From positions 1 to 40,782 of the forward strand of contig NZ_JADEXP010000013.1 of assembly GCF_015207065.1 (NCBI RefSeq): DNA of 40,782 bases, read 5' to 3'. Made by a program: the position numbers and the translations under genes. This DNA is from Leptolyngbya cf. ectocarpi LEGE 11479 (GTDB taxonomy: Bacteria > Cyanobacteriota > Cyanobacteriia > Phormidesmidales > Phormidesmidaceae). This document shows, in pieces, positions 31,229 to 39,953 of this stretch. Positions within the stretch are counted from its first letter, which is position 1, and every line of letters begins with the position of its first letter. Under the pieces are notes generated by a model that searched no databases, had not been told where the DNA came from, and was given only the letters and a program-made list of their open reading frames with translations.

Positions 31229-33166
31229 TTAGATATCCAAATCTGCCATATTCAGCTTGGGACCATAGGTCTCAATAAACTCACGGCGAGGAGCCACACG
31301 GTCCCCCATCAGTACGGTAAAGATCCGCTCTGCTTCGGCGGCATCCTCAATCTCCACTTTTTTCAGCGTACGACTTTCAGGGTTCATGGTGGTATCCCAT
31401 AGCTGGACGGGCATCATCTCACCCAAACCCTTAAACCGTTGTACATTATATTTTGCGTTTTCAGGTAGGGCACTAATACCGCGCTGCAGCTCCTGCTCGC
31501 TGTAGCAGTAGGTATGTCGGCGACCTCGCTCTAGCTTATACAGCGGCGGACAGGCAATATACACAAACCCTTGATCAATCAGGGCCCGCTGATAGCGATA
31601 GAAGAATGTCAGCAGCAGAGTACGAATATGCGCCCCATCCACGTCTGCATCTGTCATTAGACAAATGCGATGGTAGCGCAGCTGCGCCGGGTCAAAATCT
31701 TCACCTTTGATCCCTAGCCCCAATGCGGTAATCAGCGACTGGACTTCATTGTTTTTATAAATCTTGGCGTCGTCTGTTTTCTCAATGTTGAGAATCTTGC
31801 CTCGCAATGGCAAAATCGCCTGGAAGCGTCGGTCGCGGCCCTGCTTGGCACTACCTCCAGCAGAGTCCCCCTCAACAATAAAGATTTCTGACTCAGCTGG
31901 GTCGCGGGAGCTACAGTCGGCCAGCTTACCCGGCAGCGTGGAGGACTCTAGCACCGACTTACGTCGCACTAGATCGCGGGCACGGCGGGCAGCCTCTGCC
32001 GCATTAAAGGATTGGATGGCCTTCTCTAAAATAGAGTCCACCACACTGGGATTAAAGTCTAAATACTCGCTTAGGGTCTCGCCGATCAGTGAGTCAACAA
32101 TCCCGCGCACCTCGGTATTACCTAGCTTGGTTTTAGTCTGTCCTTCAAATTCGGGCTCTGGCACCTTGACAGAAATAACCGCTGTCAGACCTTCTCGAAT
32201 ATTTTCACCGGCCAGGTTGGATTCATTGTCTTTGCGCTTATTACGCTTGCGGGCGAAGTTATTCATGGTGCGGGTAAGTACCGCTTTAAGACCTTCTAGG
32301 TGGGTACCGCCGTCAATGGTGCGAATATTGTTGGCAAAGCCCATCAGGTTATCAGAGTAGGCATCCACACACCACTGTAGGGAAGCTTCTACCTGGACTC
32401 CATTTTTTTCGCCAGTCACATAAATAATGTCAGGGTGAATCGGCTGCTTGTCTTTATTAATGTATTCAACGTACTCACGGATACCGCCTTCGTAAAAATA
32501 GCGGTTAACCTTGGGTTCATCGGACTTTAGCAGCTCTAAGCGATGGTCGGTGAAGATGATATCTACACCCGCATTGAGGTAGGCCAGCTCTCGCAAGCGT
32601 CCCGCCAATGTGGTGTAGTCAAATTCAACAGTCTCAGTAAAGATTAGACCGTCGGGCTTAAAGCTAACGGACGTGCCTGTACGGCTACCGGCACCGTTTT
32701 TAATGCGCAGTTCGCCCTGGGCTTCACCCCGCTCGTAGCGCTGTACATGTTCTTTTTTATTGCGCCATACGGTAACCTCGACCCATTCGGACAGGGCGTT
32801 AACTACCGAGACACCCACACCGTGGAGTCCGCCGGACACCTTATAGCCACCGCCGCCAAACTTACCCCCGGCGTGGAGCACGGTCATGACCGTCTCTAGG
32901 GCAGACTTTCCCGTGCGAGAATGGACATCAGTAGGAATCCCACGGCCATCGTCGGTAACCGTGACGGAGCCATCGGCATTGAGGTCAATGGTAATCGTGC
33001 TGCAGTGACCCGCCAGAGCTTCGTCAACGGAGTTGTCAACAACCTCGTAAACTAGGTGATGCAAACCACGTGGCCCGGTGGTGCCAATGTACATACCTGG
33101 CCGCTTGCGCACAGGCTCCAGGCCTTCGAGCACCTGAATCTGATCAGCACCGTAGTCGGTTGTCAT
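31229..33166 (-). CDS. gyrB: DNA gyrase subunit B
   Basis: The 645-residue protein is full length. The GHKL ATPase domain shows [21 protein letters not shown] and [16 protein letters not shown]; the transducer domain follows. The TOPRIM domain has [17 protein letters not shown] (about 427-443) and the metal-binding [13 protein letters not shown] (about 508), and the C-terminus carries the GyrA-binding tail ([23 protein letters not shown]). It forms the A2B2 gyrase that introduces negative supercoils using ATP. RSKNNS- or SENND-type insertions of other lineages are absent. gyrA is not in the window. It is divergent from miaA with 171 bases between. Confidence 0.98.
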   Translation of the reverse strand: MTTDYGADQIQVLEGLEPVRKRPGMYIGTTGPRGLHHLVYEVVDNSVDEALAGHCSTITIDLNADGSVTVTDDGRGIPTDVHSRTGKSALETVMTVLHAGGKFGGGGYKVSGGLHGVGVSVVNALSEWVEVTVWRNKKEHVQRYERGEAQGELRIKNGAGSRTGTSVSFKPDGLIFTETVEFDYTTLAGRLRELAYLNAGVDIIFTDHRLELLKSDEPKVNRYFYEGGIREYVEYINKDKQPIHPDIIYVTGEKNGVQVEASLQWCVDAYSDNLMGFANNIRTIDGGTHLEGLKAVLTRTMNNFARKRNKRKDNESNLAGENIREGLTAVISVKVPEPEFEGQTKTKLGNTEVRGIVDSLIGETLSEYLDFNPSVVDSILEKAIQSFNAAEAARRARDLVRRKSVLESSTLPGKLADCSSRDPAESEIFIVEGDSAGGSAKQGRDRRFQAILPLRGKILNIEKTDDAKIYKNNEVQSLITALGLGIKGEDFDPAQLRYHRICLMTDADVDGAHIRTLLLTFFYRYQRALIDQGFVYIACPPLYKLERGRRHTYCYSEQELQRGISALPENAKYNVQRFKGLGEMMPVQLWDTTMNPESRTLKKVEIEDAAEAERIFTVLMGDRVAPRREFIETYGPKLNMADLDI

Positions 33167-33337
33167 GCTTTCCTATCTCCTAAGACGGTCGTAAAGCCGC
33201 AGTAGCGTTAGAAATGAAATTGTGCCCCCGGATTCTAGCACAAAGGGGTTAAAAGCGATTCTGAATGGCTTTGAGCATGTGTATTTATTAGGGATGGATC
33301 AAAAAAATTTACACACAATATCAATAGGTCTTTTTCG

Positions 33338-34270
33338 TTGAGTACAAGTAAACCTGGGTTTAGTTCCTATGTACCATTCCTCATTATAGTCGTTGGACCG
33401 ACTGCTGCGGGGAAGTCTGGTTTAGCGGTGGAGCTGGCTCAGCGGGTACAGGGGGTGATTTTGGGGGCAGATTCGCGGCAGGTGTATCGCGAATTTGATA
33501 TTGGTACGGCGAAACCGTCCTGGGCAGAGCGGCAGTTGGTACCTCACTATCTCATTGATATATGTGAGCCCACTGAGACGCTAACGGTGGCTGATTATCA
33601 AGAAAAGGCACAGGAACTCATTCTGCAAATACATCAGCGCCAAAATCAGGTGCCTTTATTGGTGGGGGGGACCGGGCTGTATGTAAATGCGATCGCAAAA
33701 GGCCTAATCATTCCCCGAGTTGCCCCCCAACCACCCCTGCGTCAGCAGCTCACGAATCTGGGGCAGCCCCAGTGTTATGCCTTTCTACAGCAGGTCGATC
33801 CTAACGCCAGCCAACGGATTCACCCCAATGACACCGTCCGCACCCTGCGTGCCCTGGAGGTCTACTATGCCACGGGCAAATCAATTTCATCACAGCAGGG
33901 CAAGAACCCACCGGACTATCCCTTGATCTATATCGGCTTAGACTGTGGTGAAAACCTGCGATCGCGAATCGCTCAACGCACCCATTCCATGGTGAACGCT
34001 GGCTTTGTGGAGGAGGTGGAACGGTTGATCAATCGTTACGGGGCGGATTTACCGTTGCTGAATACCCTGGGATATGCGGAGGTGAAGGACTATCTGGCCG
34101 GGGACAGAACCCTGACGGAGGCGATTGCTTTGACGATTCGGCATACGCAACAGTTTGCCAAGCGCCAGAGAACCTGGTTTCGAAAGGAAACGGCAATTAA
34201 GTGGTTTGACTCTAACGAGCCTAAATTAATTGAAAAGGTTTGGGATTATGTTGAGCGTCTCAACCCGTGA
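33338..34270 (+). CDS. miaA: tRNA dimethylallyltransferase
   Basis: The 310-residue protein transfers the dimethylallyl group to N6 of A37 in tRNAs reading UNN codons, the first step to ms2i6A. The P-loop IIVVGPTAAGKSGLA is near the N-terminus, followed by GADSRQVYREFDIGTAKPS, PHYLIDICEP, LLVGGTGLYVNAIAKGL, RIHPNDTVRTLRALEVY and LNTLGYAEVKDYLAG, and the tail QQFAKRQRTWFRKE. No ATG or GTG lies between the TTG at 33338 and the P-loop, so the gene appears to use a TTG start; AGG at 33326-33328 is a weak ribosome site. Its 3' end overlaps the convergent mutL end by 25 bases. Confidence 0.96.
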   Translation: MSTSKPGFSSYVPFLIIVVGPTAAGKSGLAVELAQRVQGVILGADSRQVYREFDIGTAKPSWAERQLVPHYLIDICEPTETLTVADYQEKAQELILQIHQRQNQVPLLVGGTGLYVNAIAKGLIIPRVAPQPPLRQQLTNLGQPQCYAFLQQVDPNASQRIHPNDTVRTLRALEVYYATGKSISSQQGKNPPDYPLIYIGLDCGENLRSRIAQRTHSMVNAGFVEEVERLINRYGADLPLLNTLGYAEVKDYLAGDRTLTEAIALTIRHTQQFAKRQRTWFRKETAIKWFDSNEPKLIEKVWDYVERLNP

Positions 34271-35895
34271 CTTTTGCCAACCACCCAATGCCGCCGAAAA
34301 TACCTCGACAAGCTTGACTCCTCCAATGTCAAACAAATCGGTCGTCCGTGGGGACAGGTCCTGGGATTCTTAGTCCGTTGCCAATCATCTAATAATGTCT
34401 GCATGGTCTCCATGGTCAGCGGTGTCCCATTCCGAATCGCAGTGCGACAGGCCGTGGCCACCATGGCCGCATCCACATCCCCACCCAGGCTGAGTTCTAA
34501 CAAAGCGTCGGCACTGTCATCTCGCTTAGCCAGAGCCGCCGGCACATTCCGCACGACCCAAAGATTCTCACCAAACAAATCCACATCCAGACCCAGCCGA
34601 CGTAATTGCTCCACCTGACGCGCACTGAGCTGACTCAAAATAATGGCGGGTTCTACGGGCACTGTTTGCCAGTGAGCTTTAATCTGTTCATAGATAACCC
34701 GCTCATGGGCAATGTGCTGTTCCACTAGGCATACGCCACCGCTGTGTTCTGCCACAATATAGGTGTCTTGCACTTGAGCAACGGCCTTTAGCTGACTGGG
34801 CAACTCTTGCTGGCCAGCATAGCTAGCAGAGACTTCAGCGGTTTTGAAAAGTTGTTTTGTCCGCTGGCTGCTGGCTGCCAGGTTAGATAACCGCAATGCT
34901 TTTTCAACAGCGATCGCAATCCGATCGCACCAGCCTTCTGTATCCTGCAAATAAATCTCAGACTTGGCCGGATTACGGTTCCAGTCCACCTGAGCCGCAG
35001 GCACCCGCAAATGCAAAAAACAGACCGGGTAGCGATCTCGCGGCAGCGTGCGTCGGAAATTATAGATTAACGACTGTTCTAACACAGGCGCAGTGACGGC
35101 CCGCCCGTTGATTGCTACCCGGATCCAGTCAGGCCGCCGCCGATGACAGCGATCGGGCAGCCCCACTAACAAATCCAGCTGGCCCTGGGGACACCCCAAA
35201 TCCGCCGCATCCAGACTGACCTGTTCTAAATCATGGACAGCAACATCGCGCAAAATCTGGGGCATAACCGTTTTGGCTGTAGAGCCAGGCCACAGAGTAA
35301 ACCAGTCGCGGTCAGTGTGCCCCACCTGCCAGGTTACCTGGGGATGACACAGGGCTAGCTGCTGCACAGTCTGCTGCACCTGACGCAGCTGCTGGGCAAC
35401 CGAGGGTAGCACCTGGCGGCGATTGGGCAAGCGGTCAAACAGATTGTCGGCCATGACTACGGTGCCGGGTGCGATCGCAACTTCCTCAATGGCCGTCACT
35501 GTCCCTTCCGCCCCATAGGTCACCCGCCAGCCCACATCCGTTGCTACCCGACTACGGATCTCCAGATCTGACAGCTGCGCCAGACTATGAAGGGCCTCCC
35601 CCCGGAACCCCAAACTTTGAATTTGACTCAGATCATCGCAGGTGCGTATTTTGCTCGTACTGTGGGCCGTCGCCGCCTGTTCTAGATCGACACGGCCCAT
35701 GCCAGAGCCGTTATCCGTGACTCGTACCCGCCACAGCTCTGGCCATAGGTGAATAGAAATCCGTGTCGCTTTTGCATCTAATGCATTTTCCGCCAGCTCT
35801 CGCACCACCGCCGCCAGGGAATCAATCACTTCTCCAGCCGCAATCAGACTAATGACATCCTGGGATAGCCGTTGGATGGGGGATACGGTATCGAT
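34246..35895 (-). CDS. mutL: DNA mismatch repair protein MutL
   Basis: The protein has about 549 residues. The GHKL ATPase region has ELAENALDAKATRI, VTDNGSGMG and IQSLGFRGEALHSL. The C-terminal dimerisation domain has LVEQHIAHERVIYEQ, where the endonuclease motif DQHA(X)2E(X)4E would be (Asp replaced by Glu, Ala by Ile), and TCPHGRPICLTL. The first ATG/GTG/TTG in frame is GTG 35829, but translation continues sensibly upstream as PIQRLSQDVISLIAAGE, the conserved first helix and AAGE motif of MutL, until a stop at 35926-35928. In that stretch only CTG 35901, ATC 35895 and ATT 35919 could initiate. AGGAG at 35908-35904 is eight bases before ATC 35895, which I chose; the start is uncertain. It acts with MutS in mismatch repair. 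Confidence 0.9.
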   Translation of the reverse strand: MDTVSPIQRLSQDVISLIAAGEVIDSLAAVVRELAENALDAKATRISIHLWPELWRVRVTDNGSGMGRVDLEQAATAHSTSKIRTCDDLSQIQSLGFRGEALHSLAQLSDLEIRSRVATDVGWRVTYGAEGTVTAIEEVAIAPGTVVMADNLFDRLPNRRQVLPSVAQQLRQVQQTVQQLALCHPQVTWQVGHTDRDWFTLWPGSTAKTVMPQILRDVAVHDLEQVSLDAADLGCPQGQLDLLVGLPDRCHRRRPDWIRVAINGRAVTAPVLEQSLIYNFRRTLPRDRYPVCFLHLRVPAAQVDWNRNPAKSEIYLQDTEGWCDRIAIAVEKALRLSNLAASSQRTKQLFKTAEVSASYAGQQELPSQLKAVAQVQDTYIVAEHSGGVCLVEQHIAHERVIYEQIKAHWQTVPVEPAIILSQLSARQVEQLRRLGLDVDLFGENLWVVRNVPAALAKRDDSADALLELSLGGDVDAAMVATACRTAIRNGTPLTMETMQTLLDDWQRTKNPRTCPHGRPICLTLEESSLSRYFRRHWVVGKSHGLRRST

Positions 35896-36019
35896 AGTCA
35901 GTGCTCCTGAGAACTCAATGCTTGTCTAACGCTATCGCGAAAGATGAATTTTATGGAGAATAGGCAGGAGGTGAGTTCCGGGTGTACCATGGCGGCACCT
36001 CAGCCAGTTGCCACCGCCC

Positions 36020-36643
36020 ATGTCGGAACCAGTGTCGGAGCTAATGTCGGAAACCTACAGGCCCGCTGCCATTGCCAAAATCCAGGATCAAAAGGCTCAG
36101 ATGCGTCGGTCATTACTCAAGGCCCGGCAGGCAATGCCCCCCCAGGTATGGCAGCAAAAGTGCGATCGCATCTGCACCCACCTTACCCAATGGCCCACAT
36201 TCCAATCAGCGCGAACAATCTTGGCCTACTGCAGCTTTCGCAATGAACCCCACCTGGGCAGTTTGTTGGCTCAACAGCGTTCCTGGGGATTACCCCGCTG
36301 TGAGGATAAGGACCTCATCTGGCATCGCTGGTTTCCCAGCTGCAGCTGGCCCCTGCGTCCTGGTACCTATGGTATTACCGAACCGGATCCCACCTCCCCA
36401 CTGATAGACCCCCACAAAGTGGATTTAATTTTAGTCCCAGCTGTTGCCTGTGATGTGCGAGGCTATCGTCTGGGCTACGGCGGCGGCTTTTACGACCGCA
36501 TGTTAAGTCAGGCTAGCTGGCACGGGAAACCGACCATTGGCATTGTATTTGAGTTTGCCCGCTTACCCCAGATTCCTAAAAATAGCTGGGACCGTCCGCT
36601 AAGCGGTATCTGTACCGAAAGCGGATTGTTTTTAGCAAGCTAG
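36020..36643 (+). CDS. 5-formyltetrahydrofolate cyclo-ligase
   Basis: The protein is 207 residues from ATG 36020; ATG 36044 (GGAG at 36037-36040, spacing three) and an upstream TTG are alternatives. It converts 5-formyl-THF to 5,10-methenyl-THF using ATP, restoring this folate to the one-carbon pool. Visible family blocks are KIQDQKAQMRRSLLKAR (substrate-binding helix), ILAYCSFRNEPHL, VDLILVPAVACDVRGYRLGYGGG with GGGFYDRML (ATP/phosphate loop) and the C-terminal GIVFEFARLPQIP. Length is normal. It is divergent from mutL with about 120 bases between. Confidence 0.92.
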   Translation: MSEPVSELMSETYRPAAIAKIQDQKAQMRRSLLKARQAMPPQVWQQKCDRICTHLTQWPTFQSARTILAYCSFRNEPHLGSLLAQQRSWGLPRCEDKDLIWHRWFPSCSWPLRPGTYGITEPDPTSPLIDPHKVDLILVPAVACDVRGYRLGYGGGFYDRMLSQASWHGKPTIGIVFEFARLPQIPKNSWDRPLSGICTESGLFLAS

Positions 36644-37020
36644 TCCTTGGGATACGGTGTTGCCAAACCTCAGAAATTTCCATCCCCGGAAAAAACATAA
36701 TACAACACACCTGATTCAACACTTTTTCTCTAAAAAGTCTTCTAGCTAACAGACTGATGACATAACAATGTGGTTCAGTAGAAGACTGAAGGCAGTTAGT
36801 TAGATTGACTCGTAAACTGCGTTTATTCTACAGGAAAATAAAAACTGTTATTTCAGTTCTTTAATACCTTGGAAATCCTTGCTCTAAATGTAGTCTAAGC
36901 TACCCTCTTGCAAGGATCTGACAAACTTTTTTCTTTCAGCATTTTTGTTGCAGTTCTTGTGATTTTGTCTGTTACTGTAAAGTTTGTTATCCCCCGGTTA
37001 CTAGTTTTCTTGGAACAACA
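36644..37020. other. Intergenic leader before the sugar-phosphate cyclase gene
   Basis: These 377 bases are AT-rich with many homopolymer runs (A6 near 36695, T6 near 36927). A short open frame at 36908-37096 overlaps the downstream gene out of frame and is not credible. No tRNA, hairpin terminator or repeat was seen. TACTGTAAAG near 36975 might be part of a promoter, without a clear partner box. Only a weak GGAA lies before ATG 37021. Confidence 0.4.
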
Positions 37021-38793
37021 ATGTCAAATACCACCCCAGCTGTTCAAGCGTTTATTTCAGCCTATGACAGTGAGCCTTTGGCGTATCAAAATTTAGATAA
37101 TTCCATTGAGGCTGTTTGTTGTGGAAAGTCTTTCAGGAATGTGATTCTTGCGTTGGTTAATGGTCCCGCCTTTTCTGAAGAACTAGGCCAAGAGTTTGCA
37201 GCAGCAGATGCGATCGCAGGTCTTTCAGCTTGTCGCAGTCTACGTAGCTGTCTCAACTTCTCCACGAGCAGATTTTTTGGACTACTGGCTGAGGTGATTA
37301 CTGCATTTGATCAAGCTGCAGGGACGGAATGGACTACATTTGCCGCGCGGGTTCATCAGTCTAACCTAGGTGCTAGTAAGCTTTTAGAGCGGCTTTTGCG
37401 TAGCGCTGACAGCAGTTTTTATCAAGAGTTAGCCGATCGCCTGGTGGACGAAAATCCCCACGCCATCTATCCCACCTCTAGCTACAGGGAAAGTCAGGCC
37501 CATGTGGTGAGCACCGATGACGATCAGATCATCGAAGCTGTGATGACATCACGAACGTTCACCTCGATTCGGGTAGTCGAAAACTCCTTGGATCCTCAGC
37601 AGACTGTCCTACGAGATATGTACATTGCCCACGGGCGCTGTGTTTGCTTAGTTGATCAGAATGTCGAAACCTTTTACGGCGAGCAAATCGAGACCTATTT
37701 CAAACACCACGGCATCCACCTGGAGAAACTGGTATACCGTGCTATGGAAGTGGATAAAGGCATTCACACCGTAGAACGCATGCTCGGTGACTTTAAGGCA
37801 GTTGGCGTCTGTCGTAACGAACCTGTCCTAATCGTTGGTGGAGGCGTGCTGACAGATACGGGTGGCCTAGCCTGCGCGCTCTATCACCGCAATACCCCAT
37901 ATGTCATGCTCTCCACATCTATTGTGGCCGGCATTGACGCTGGGCCATCTCCCCGTACCTGTTGCGATGGCTTTGGCTACAAAAATCTCTTTGGTGCCTA
38001 CCATGCCCCTGTACTCTCCCTCACGGATCGATCCTTCTTCAAAACACTGCGAGAAGGCTGGCTGCGTCACGGCATTGCCGAGATTATTAAAATGGCCACG
38101 GTCAAAAACATCGAGCTATTTGAGTACCTAGAACAGGCGGGGCCACAGCTGATTGAAACTCGTTTTGGCACCTTAGACTGTGAACCCGGTGCTGACATCA
38201 GCGTTCTTTCCCAGAAAATTCTGGGTGCTGCCCTGAGAAGCTATGTCGAAGCTGAATACGACAATCTCTATGAAACCCATCAGTGTCGGCCCCATGCCTA
38301 TGGGCATACCTGGTCTCCTGGATTTGAAATCGAGGCTGGTCTACTACACGGTCATGCCGTAGCGATTGGGATGGGTTTTGGTGCCTATCTTAGCTACCGT
38401 GATAGCTGGATCACCTCTGAAGAATTCCATCGCATTCTTCGGCTGATCAGCTCCTTTGGTCTCAGCCTTTGGAATGATGTGCTACTAAATCAAGAGACCC
38501 TCTGGGCCTCCCAGGAAAAGATTGTTCAGAAACGCGGTGGTAACCTGGTAGCCCCCTTACCTAAGGGTACGATTGGCAATTGTGGCTACCTCAACACCTT
38601 GCCCCAGGATGAACTATACGCAGCCATTGACGCCTACCGCCAAATCTGTGCCGATTATCCCCGTCAGGGTCTCGGTGTAGATCCACTCTGCAGCGATGTT
38701 GGCCTAGAAGATCCATCCACAGTTGGTCACAGCCTGATGGAGACGGTCAAAACCCATGCTATAGAAACAGTAGAGGTTCTCTCCCCTGTGTAA
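37021..38793 (+). CDS. Sugar-phosphate cyclase (dehydroquinate-synthase-like) with N-terminal extension
   Basis: The 590-residue protein has a dehydroquinate-synthase-fold core at about 175-530. The NAD-binding block is VLIVGGGVLTDTGGLACALYHR (about 271), and the Zn ligands are predicted as Glu354 (GIAEIIKMA), His429 (HAYGHTW) and His443 (LLHGHAVAIGM). IDAGPSPRTCC and KNLFGAYHAP replace the residues seen in true dehydroquinate synthase (DxK...KN), placing it among sedoheptulose-7-phosphate cyclases such as 2-epi-5-epi-valiolone, 2-epi-valiolone or desmethyl-4-deoxygadusol synthases; which one is open. About 150 residues before the core, helical with LVNGPAFSEELGQEF, are extra and not recognised. 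About 50 more follow the core. These enzymes begin C7-cyclitol natural products. A hairpin and a glycosyltransferase-like gene follow. Confidence 0.88.
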   Translation: MSNTTPAVQAFISAYDSEPLAYQNLDNSIEAVCCGKSFRNVILALVNGPAFSEELGQEFAAADAIAGLSACRSLRSCLNFSTSRFFGLLAEVITAFDQAAGTEWTTFAARVHQSNLGASKLLERLLRSADSSFYQELADRLVDENPHAIYPTSSYRESQAHVVSTDDDQIIEAVMTSRTFTSIRVVENSLDPQQTVLRDMYIAHGRCVCLVDQNVETFYGEQIETYFKHHGIHLEKLVYRAMEVDKGIHTVERMLGDFKAVGVCRNEPVLIVGGGVLTDTGGLACALYHRNTPYVMLSTSIVAGIDAGPSPRTCCDGFGYKNLFGAYHAPVLSLTDRSFFKTLREGWLRHGIAEIIKMATVKNIELFEYLEQAGPQLIETRFGTLDCEPGADISVLSQKILGAALRSYVEAEYDNLYETHQCRPHAYGHTWSPGFEIEAGLLHGHAVAIGMGFGAYLSYRDSWITSEEFHRILRLISSFGLSLWNDVLLNQETLWASQEKIVQKRGGNLVAPLPKGTIGNCGYLNTLPQDELYAAIDAYRQICADYPRQGLGVDPLCSDVGLEDPSTVGHSLMETVKTHAIETVEVLSPV

Positions 38794-38820
38794 ACCAGAA
38801 ACAACAGAAACACAACAATA

Positions 38821-38850
38821 GGTCGGGGCACACCATAGTATGCCCCGACC
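38821..38850 (+). terminator. Hairpin between the cyclase gene and the DUF6492 gene
   Basis: GGTCGGGGCA (38821-38830) pairs perfectly with TGCCCCGACC (38841-38850) over a 10-base loop, 27 bases after the cyclase stop. It lacks a U-tract, so it may terminate partially or stabilise the upstream mRNA while letting some reading continue into the next gene. Confidence 0.6.
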
Positions 38851-38884
38851 GCAACCAGATTAATCCCAACGCTTTGCGATCGCT

Positions 38885-39904
38885 ATGGCCCATGAATCTT
38901 TCGATATTGTTATCCCCCTTTTTCGTACTCGCTGGAATACTCGAGCAGTCCTAGAAGGATTGAGCGTTCATTACCAGCCCCGGTCTATTCACATCATTAC
39001 ACTGCCGGATGAAGCCGCATCCTTACAGGCAATAGCCCAAACGTGGCAAACCGTACCACTACACATCCACAACGAAGAACTATTTTTCCAAGGGCTTACC
39101 AAAACATCTATCTGCGCAGAACTCAACCTGGGTAAATCCCTTTACAATCCCGGCTGGTTCTATCAACAACTCCTCAAACTAGGCGCATTTGAAGGCATCG
39201 CTAATTTAAGCGAATGGTACCTAGTTTGGGATAGTGACTTGCTACCTGCAGAAACCTGGCCAGTGTGTCGCACTCAGGGAGAAACCCTAGAACATGTTTT
39301 TGCCCTACTACAGCACAATGCCTACGGCAATCCCAAGATTGTGGGTAAGTGGGCCACCTGGATTCAATCAGTGTTAGGAATAACCCCACTGACAGATGAG
39401 ACTGGAACATTTATTCCCCACCACATGTGGTTCAAACAAGAACACCTCAAATCTTTTGCACAACAGATCGCCACCTATTACACATCGACAGATCATTGGC
39501 TACTATTGATGATGCGCTCCGCCAACGATTTTGGCACCTTTAGCGAGTACTGGGCCTATGTTTCATGGGTCGCCAGCAAAGCCCCTACGGATATTTCATT
39601 TTATCCCTATGCCAAGTACGGAGAGACCACCGAACGCTTCTTTGATGACGGTACGGGACTATTCTCCACAGCTCTTAGAAAGACCCTGGCTGTCAACTCT
39701 GTTGGCCCTGATGATGGATTTTCTCCGTCCTATCAGGAGGTGATTGCATTTATCCAGACTGAGTATGGTGCAGACGCATTACCCTCATCCCTCGCCTTTG
39801 AAAGCAGCCCTCGCCATTTGAAAAAGAATAGCGAAAACATGCACATCGAAGAACAACGTTCGCGCTGGAACCCTCGTATGGCAGGGGAGCCCGCAGTGGT
39901 TTGA
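38885..39904 (+). CDS. DUF6492 family glycosyltransferase-like protein
   Basis: The 339-residue protein begins FDIVIPLFRTRWNTRAVLEGL, a GT-A-like first strand, and has WYLVWDSDLLPAETW with Asp116-Ser-Asp118 as a probable DxD nucleotide-sugar/metal motif. Later blocks are PKIVGKWATWIQSVLGI, FIPHHMWFKQEHLKSF and FSEYWAYVSWV, which recall DUF6492 and related GT-A transferases. No membrane helix or signal peptide is seen, so it should be cytoplasmic. The tail after about residue 300 is polar and probably disordered. It lies 92 bases downstream of the cyclase in the same direction; a joint role, such as attaching a sugar to a cyclitol, is inference. An HIP1 site lies directly before the ATG. Confidence 0.75.
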   Translation: MAHESFDIVIPLFRTRWNTRAVLEGLSVHYQPRSIHIITLPDEAASLQAIAQTWQTVPLHIHNEELFFQGLTKTSICAELNLGKSLYNPGWFYQQLLKLGAFEGIANLSEWYLVWDSDLLPAETWPVCRTQGETLEHVFALLQHNAYGNPKIVGKWATWIQSVLGITPLTDETGTFIPHHMWFKQEHLKSFAQQIATYYTSTDHWLLLMMRSANDFGTFSEYWAYVSWVASKAPTDISFYPYAKYGETTERFFDDGTGLFSTALRKTLAVNSVGPDDGFSPSYQEVIAFIQTEYGADALPSSLAFESSPRHLKKNSENMHIEEQRSRWNPRMAGEPAVV

Positions 39905-39953
39905 GTGTGGGGTTTGAGTGGGGCTTGAGTCAAGGCGTGCAGGGTGATTCACC

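Noticed and set aside
31764-32360. 198-residue open frame antisense to gyrB
   Set aside because: Shadow of gyrB, with no start signal and no recognisable family.
36908-37096. 62-residue open frame upstream of the sugar-phosphate cyclase
   Set aside because: It overlaps the cyclase start out of frame, and its sequence reads as AT-rich leader rather than a leader peptide; no ribosome site.
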